Assembly: GCA_002362735.1 (NCBI GenBank)
Contig: DEUU01000148.1
Location: forward strand, 9,654-19,127
DNA: 9,474 nt
Direction: 5' to 3'
Origin: Dehalococcoidia bacterium UBA3254
GTDB lineage: Bacteria > Chloroflexota > Dehalococcoidia > Dehalococcoidales > UBA3254
Positions within the stretch are counted from its first letter, which is position 1. Each line of letters opens with the position of its first letter. This document shows positions 7,652 to 9,474 of the stretch, one piece after another. A program made the position numbers and the translations under genes. Below the pieces are notes generated by a model that did no database searches, had not been told where the DNA came from, and saw only the letters and a list, made by a program, of their open reading frames with translations.

Positions 7652-8848
7652 TTATTGTTTTAACGGTACAGTTGTTCTGGCGCCATTGGATATATTATAA
7701 GTATATAAATTATTGTCCGGTCCATTTATGTAAACTATACTTCCGACGGCTGCTAGAGGAGCGGTCACATTTTGAATGATTGAAGAAATCAAAGTTGAGC
7801 CGGCAGATGGATTAGTCGTATCCAAACCAATTAATTTTCCGTTTTGAGTGGCGATGATCAATTGATTATTAATAACCACGGGCCAGGATGATACCTGCCC
7901 CCCCATATCAGAGGGGTCGGCTACTGGTTTACCGGTATTGATATCCAATTTATACACCTTGCCATCCAGATTCGGCGCAAAGATTACTCCATTTACAATA
8001 ACCGGTTTCGCCCAAAACCAGTTGCCCGCCAGATAACTCCATTTTTCCTGTCCGGTTTTTTCATCGATCGCATAAAGGTTACGATCCAGAGAACCGACAT
8101 AGACAGTCCCATTAACCACCAGTGGAGTTGAGACGGTATTAGCCCCGGTGGGGAAATGCCATACTTCCTTTCCTGAATTAGCATCGAGGGCGTAAATATT
8201 TTTATCAAAAGAGCCAACGAACACCATATTATTGTCCACAACAGGGGTCGACCAGATTTGATCTCCCAGCGTAGATCTCCATTTCTCAATCCCTCTGGTG
8301 ACGTCCAGAGCATAAACATTTTTATCGATGCATCCAAAATACAGAGTGCGGCCAGACACCGTTACTCCGCTGACTATGGGCTGTAAATTCCCGTTAATTG
8401 GATACTGCCATATTATGGTCCTGGGATTACTGGCATCGAAAGCAATTACGACGCCATTGTATCCGGCAACGACCACAATACTACCTACAGTATTATCTAC
8501 AATCGGAACATCGGTGATAAAGGCGGGACTGCCATAAATTGCTACCGCAGGGGCCGAACCTCCGCAGGCGCCGCCGCTGCCACCGCTGGAGGCGCAGCTC
8601 AATCCTGAAGCCGGCGGTATTTTTAACGGATCAGAAAACTGGACCGAGTTATTGGTTAAATTGATAGCAACTAATTTACCCTCTTTGGATCCGGTGAAAG
8701 CTGTTCCGTTATTTCCTATGGTAACCCCGGACCATCCAATAGGCGCCATCCCGCTGACACAGCCAGTCAACAATATCGCCGCAATTAAAAGAAAAGAGAG
8801 AGCTATGGAGAGCTTAATCAGCAGTTTCCGGTTTCGCTTCAGATTCAA
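7652..8848 (-). CDS. PQQ-like beta-propeller lipoprotein, BamB-like
   Basis: This protein has 398 residues from the chosen start. Residues 1-29 are a lipoprotein signal (basic MNLKRNRK, hydrophobic core) ending in lipobox LLTGC with C30, so it should sit on the outer face of the membrane. The rest is a run of about 40-residue repeats of the form V-x-x-GS-x-D-x-x-x-YALD-x-x-TG-x-x-x-W, near 51, 128, 169, 209, 249, 289, 329 and 371: eight blades, as in BamB. It is too short for a PQQ-dependent dehydrogenase, so it more likely binds proteins than a cofactor. A Gly/Ser-rich insert with C84 and C94 (about 81-99) interrupts the early repeats. The frame opens at a TTG at 8854, but GGGGG lies only 3 bases before it and 9 before the TTG at 8848, so I prefer 8848. 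It lies between yidD and yidC with short gaps, presumably cotranscribed. Its exact role is unknown. Confidence 0.85.
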   Translation of the reverse strand: MNLKRNRKLLIKLSIALSFLLIAAILLTGCVSGMAPIGWSGVTIGNNGTAFTGSKEGKLVAINLTNNSVQFSDPLKIPPASGLSCASSGGSGGACGGSAPAVAIYGSPAFITDVPIVDNTVGSIVVVAGYNGVVIAFDASNPRTIIWQYPINGNLQPIVSGVTVSGRTLYFGCIDKNVYALDVTRGIEKWRSTLGDQIWSTPVVDNNMVFVGSFDKNIYALDANSGKEVWHFPTGANTVSTPLVVNGTVYVGSLDRNLYAIDEKTGQEKWSYLAGNWFWAKPVIVNGVIFAPNLDGKVYKLDINTGKPVADPSDMGGQVSSWPVVINNQLIIATQNGKLIGLDTTNPSAGSTLISSIIQNVTAPLAAVGSIVYINGPDNNLYTYNISNGARTTVPLKQ

Positions 8849-8872
8849 GATCAATTACCCCCAGTTATAATG

Positions 8873-9082
8873 TTAGGGCACCGGGTCATAACCACCTTCG
8901 TGGAACGGGTTACAGCGAGCAATTCGCCGCATCCCCATCAAAATTCCTTTAAAGAGACCATACTTGCTAATCGCTTCGGCGGTATATTGGGAACAAGTCG
9001 GTAGATACCGACATTGCGGCGGCGTTATCTGAGATATCGTCGACTGATATACTTTAATCATCCCAATAGCTAAAGTTTTCAT
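8873..9082 (-). CDS. yidD: YidD, membrane protein insertion efficiency factor
   Basis: This 69-residue protein of the DUF37/YidD family is thought to assist YidC in membrane protein insertion at the inner face of the membrane. It shows the family pattern throughout: [19 protein letters not shown] near the start, then the block [19 protein letters not shown] with conserved cysteines, [20 protein letters not shown] at the end, and an amphipathic N-terminal helix. Length is typical (70-85 residues). The ATG starts one base after the rnpA stop, and no strong ribosome binding site is visible, so translation is probably coupled to rnpA. Confidence 0.95.
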   Translation of the reverse strand: MKTLAIGMIKVYQSTISQITPPQCRYLPTCSQYTAEAISKYGLFKGILMGMRRIARCNPFHEGGYDPVP

Positions 9083-9083
9083 C

Positions 9084-9416
9084 TTACTTAGCCAAGATAT
9101 GAGCCCGGGATAAAAGTTTTAAAACTGATTTATTTAATTCCTGGTAATCCCCACCCGCTGATGGGCTACGCGCTATTAAAATTATATCCCATCCAGGGGA
9201 AATTAGAGTTAATCTTAATATTTCTCGTAAAACACGCTTTACACGGTTGCGGACTACAGCCTTGCCTATGTGTTTGCTAACAGAAATACCATACCGGGAA
9301 AATTTAAGCTGATTGGGTTTAGCCTTTAAAACCAGAATTCGATCAACCTGGGTATTACCCTCTTTGTAAACTGATGTAAACTGCTCTGGTTTTGTGAGCC
9401 GCTCTTCCCTCTTCAT
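9084..9416 (-). CDS. rnpA: Ribonuclease P protein component
   Basis: This 110-residue basic protein is the protein subunit of RNase P, which together with the RNA subunit trims the 5' leader from pre-tRNA. It carries the family signature, with [12 protein letters not shown] replaced here by [16 protein letters not shown] (about 51-66), including the RNR core. The early aromatic and basic residues ([12 protein letters not shown]) and [11 protein letters not shown] also fit. Length is normal. The ATG at 9416 is preceded by a weak ribosome binding site; the N-terminal MKREERL is typical of the family and supports this start. It follows rpmH by 26 bases, the standard bacterial order. Confidence 0.95.
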   Translation of the reverse strand: MKREERLTKPEQFTSVYKEGNTQVDRILVLKAKPNQLKFSRYGISVSKHIGKAVVRNRVKRVLREILRLTLISPGWDIILIARSPSAGGDYQELNKSVLKLLSRAHILAK

Positions 9417-9442
9417 TGTTTTACTTGTTGGAGAGGCATCAG

Positions 9443-9474
9443 CTATACCACAGTTAATCTCTTGCGTCCCTTTA
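9443..9474 (-). CDS. rpmH: Ribosomal protein L34, C-terminal tip (partial, cut by window edge)
   Basis: On the - strand the codons from 9472 to the TAG at 9445-9443 read KGRKRLTVV. This matches the highly conserved end of ribosomal protein L34 (usually KGRKRLTV or similar). The gene lies just upstream of rnpA on the same strand, exactly where rpmH is expected. Only nine residues are inside the window, so the identification rests on this match and on gene order. The 5' part lies beyond 9474. Confidence 0.85.
   Translation of the reverse strand, partial: KGRKRLTVV

Noticed and set aside
7652..8848. PQQ-dependent alcohol or glucose dehydrogenase
   Set aside because: At about 400 residues it is only the repeat propeller plus a lipoprotein signal; the length and lack of dehydrogenase active-site motifs argue for a BamB-like scaffold.
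8866..8871. TATAAT on the + strand between yidD and the propeller gene
   Set aside because: No -35 is seen at a suitable distance and no + strand gene lies downstream; probably chance.

Overview
The window looks like an ordinary chromosomal core region, most likely from a Chloroflexota bacterium of the Dehalococcoidia type (relatives of Dehalococcoides or Dehalogenimonas). That placement is an inference from gene content: a TrpB2-type tryptophan synthase beta chain, a eukaryote-like type 2 isoleucyl-tRNA synthetase behind a T-box, and a PQQ-propeller lipoprotein inserted in the rpmH-rnpA-yidD-yidC-jag cluster. Base composition appears moderate, judged by eye. I see no insertion sequence, phage gene, CRISPR array, tRNA or rRNA.

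Layout. The + strand carries trpB2 (4-1368), closed by a strong intrinsic terminator, and then a membrane-anchored HtrA/DegP-type protease (1498-2649) with its own extended -10 promoter. A 12-bp hairpin separates the protease gene from the convergent ileS. The rest of the window reads on the - strand. From right to left it holds the 3' tip of rpmH (cut by the window edge), rnpA, yidD, a BamB-like eight-repeat beta-propeller lipoprotein, yidC and jag. These genes are packed with gaps of 1 to 27 bases and one 89-base overlap, so they are probably one transcription unit. A candidate promoter overlapping the jag stop codon leads into a complete T-box leader (about 5823-6084) with an Ile AUC specifier, and then ileS (5786-2706).

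How the genes fit together. The rpmH-to-jag block is the conserved set that in many bacteria lies beside dnaA and oriC. It combines translation and RNA processing (L34, RNase P protein) with membrane protein biogenesis (YidD, YidC) and the RNA-binding protein Jag/KhpB. The propeller lipoprotein in the middle is the least expected member. Its likely place is the outer face of the membrane, so a role in folding or insertion is attractive but unproven. The T-box lets uncharged tRNA-Ile switch on ileS. The protease is a plausible extracytoplasmic quality-control enzyme.

The main points for a second look are: the class I signature of IleS reads GIHH instead of HxGH, a swap linked to mupirocin hyper-resistance in type 2 enzymes; the yidC 3' end is overprinted on the Jag_N coding region; and the BamB-like lipoprotein lies between yidD and yidC. 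I did not find a convincing wholly new system.
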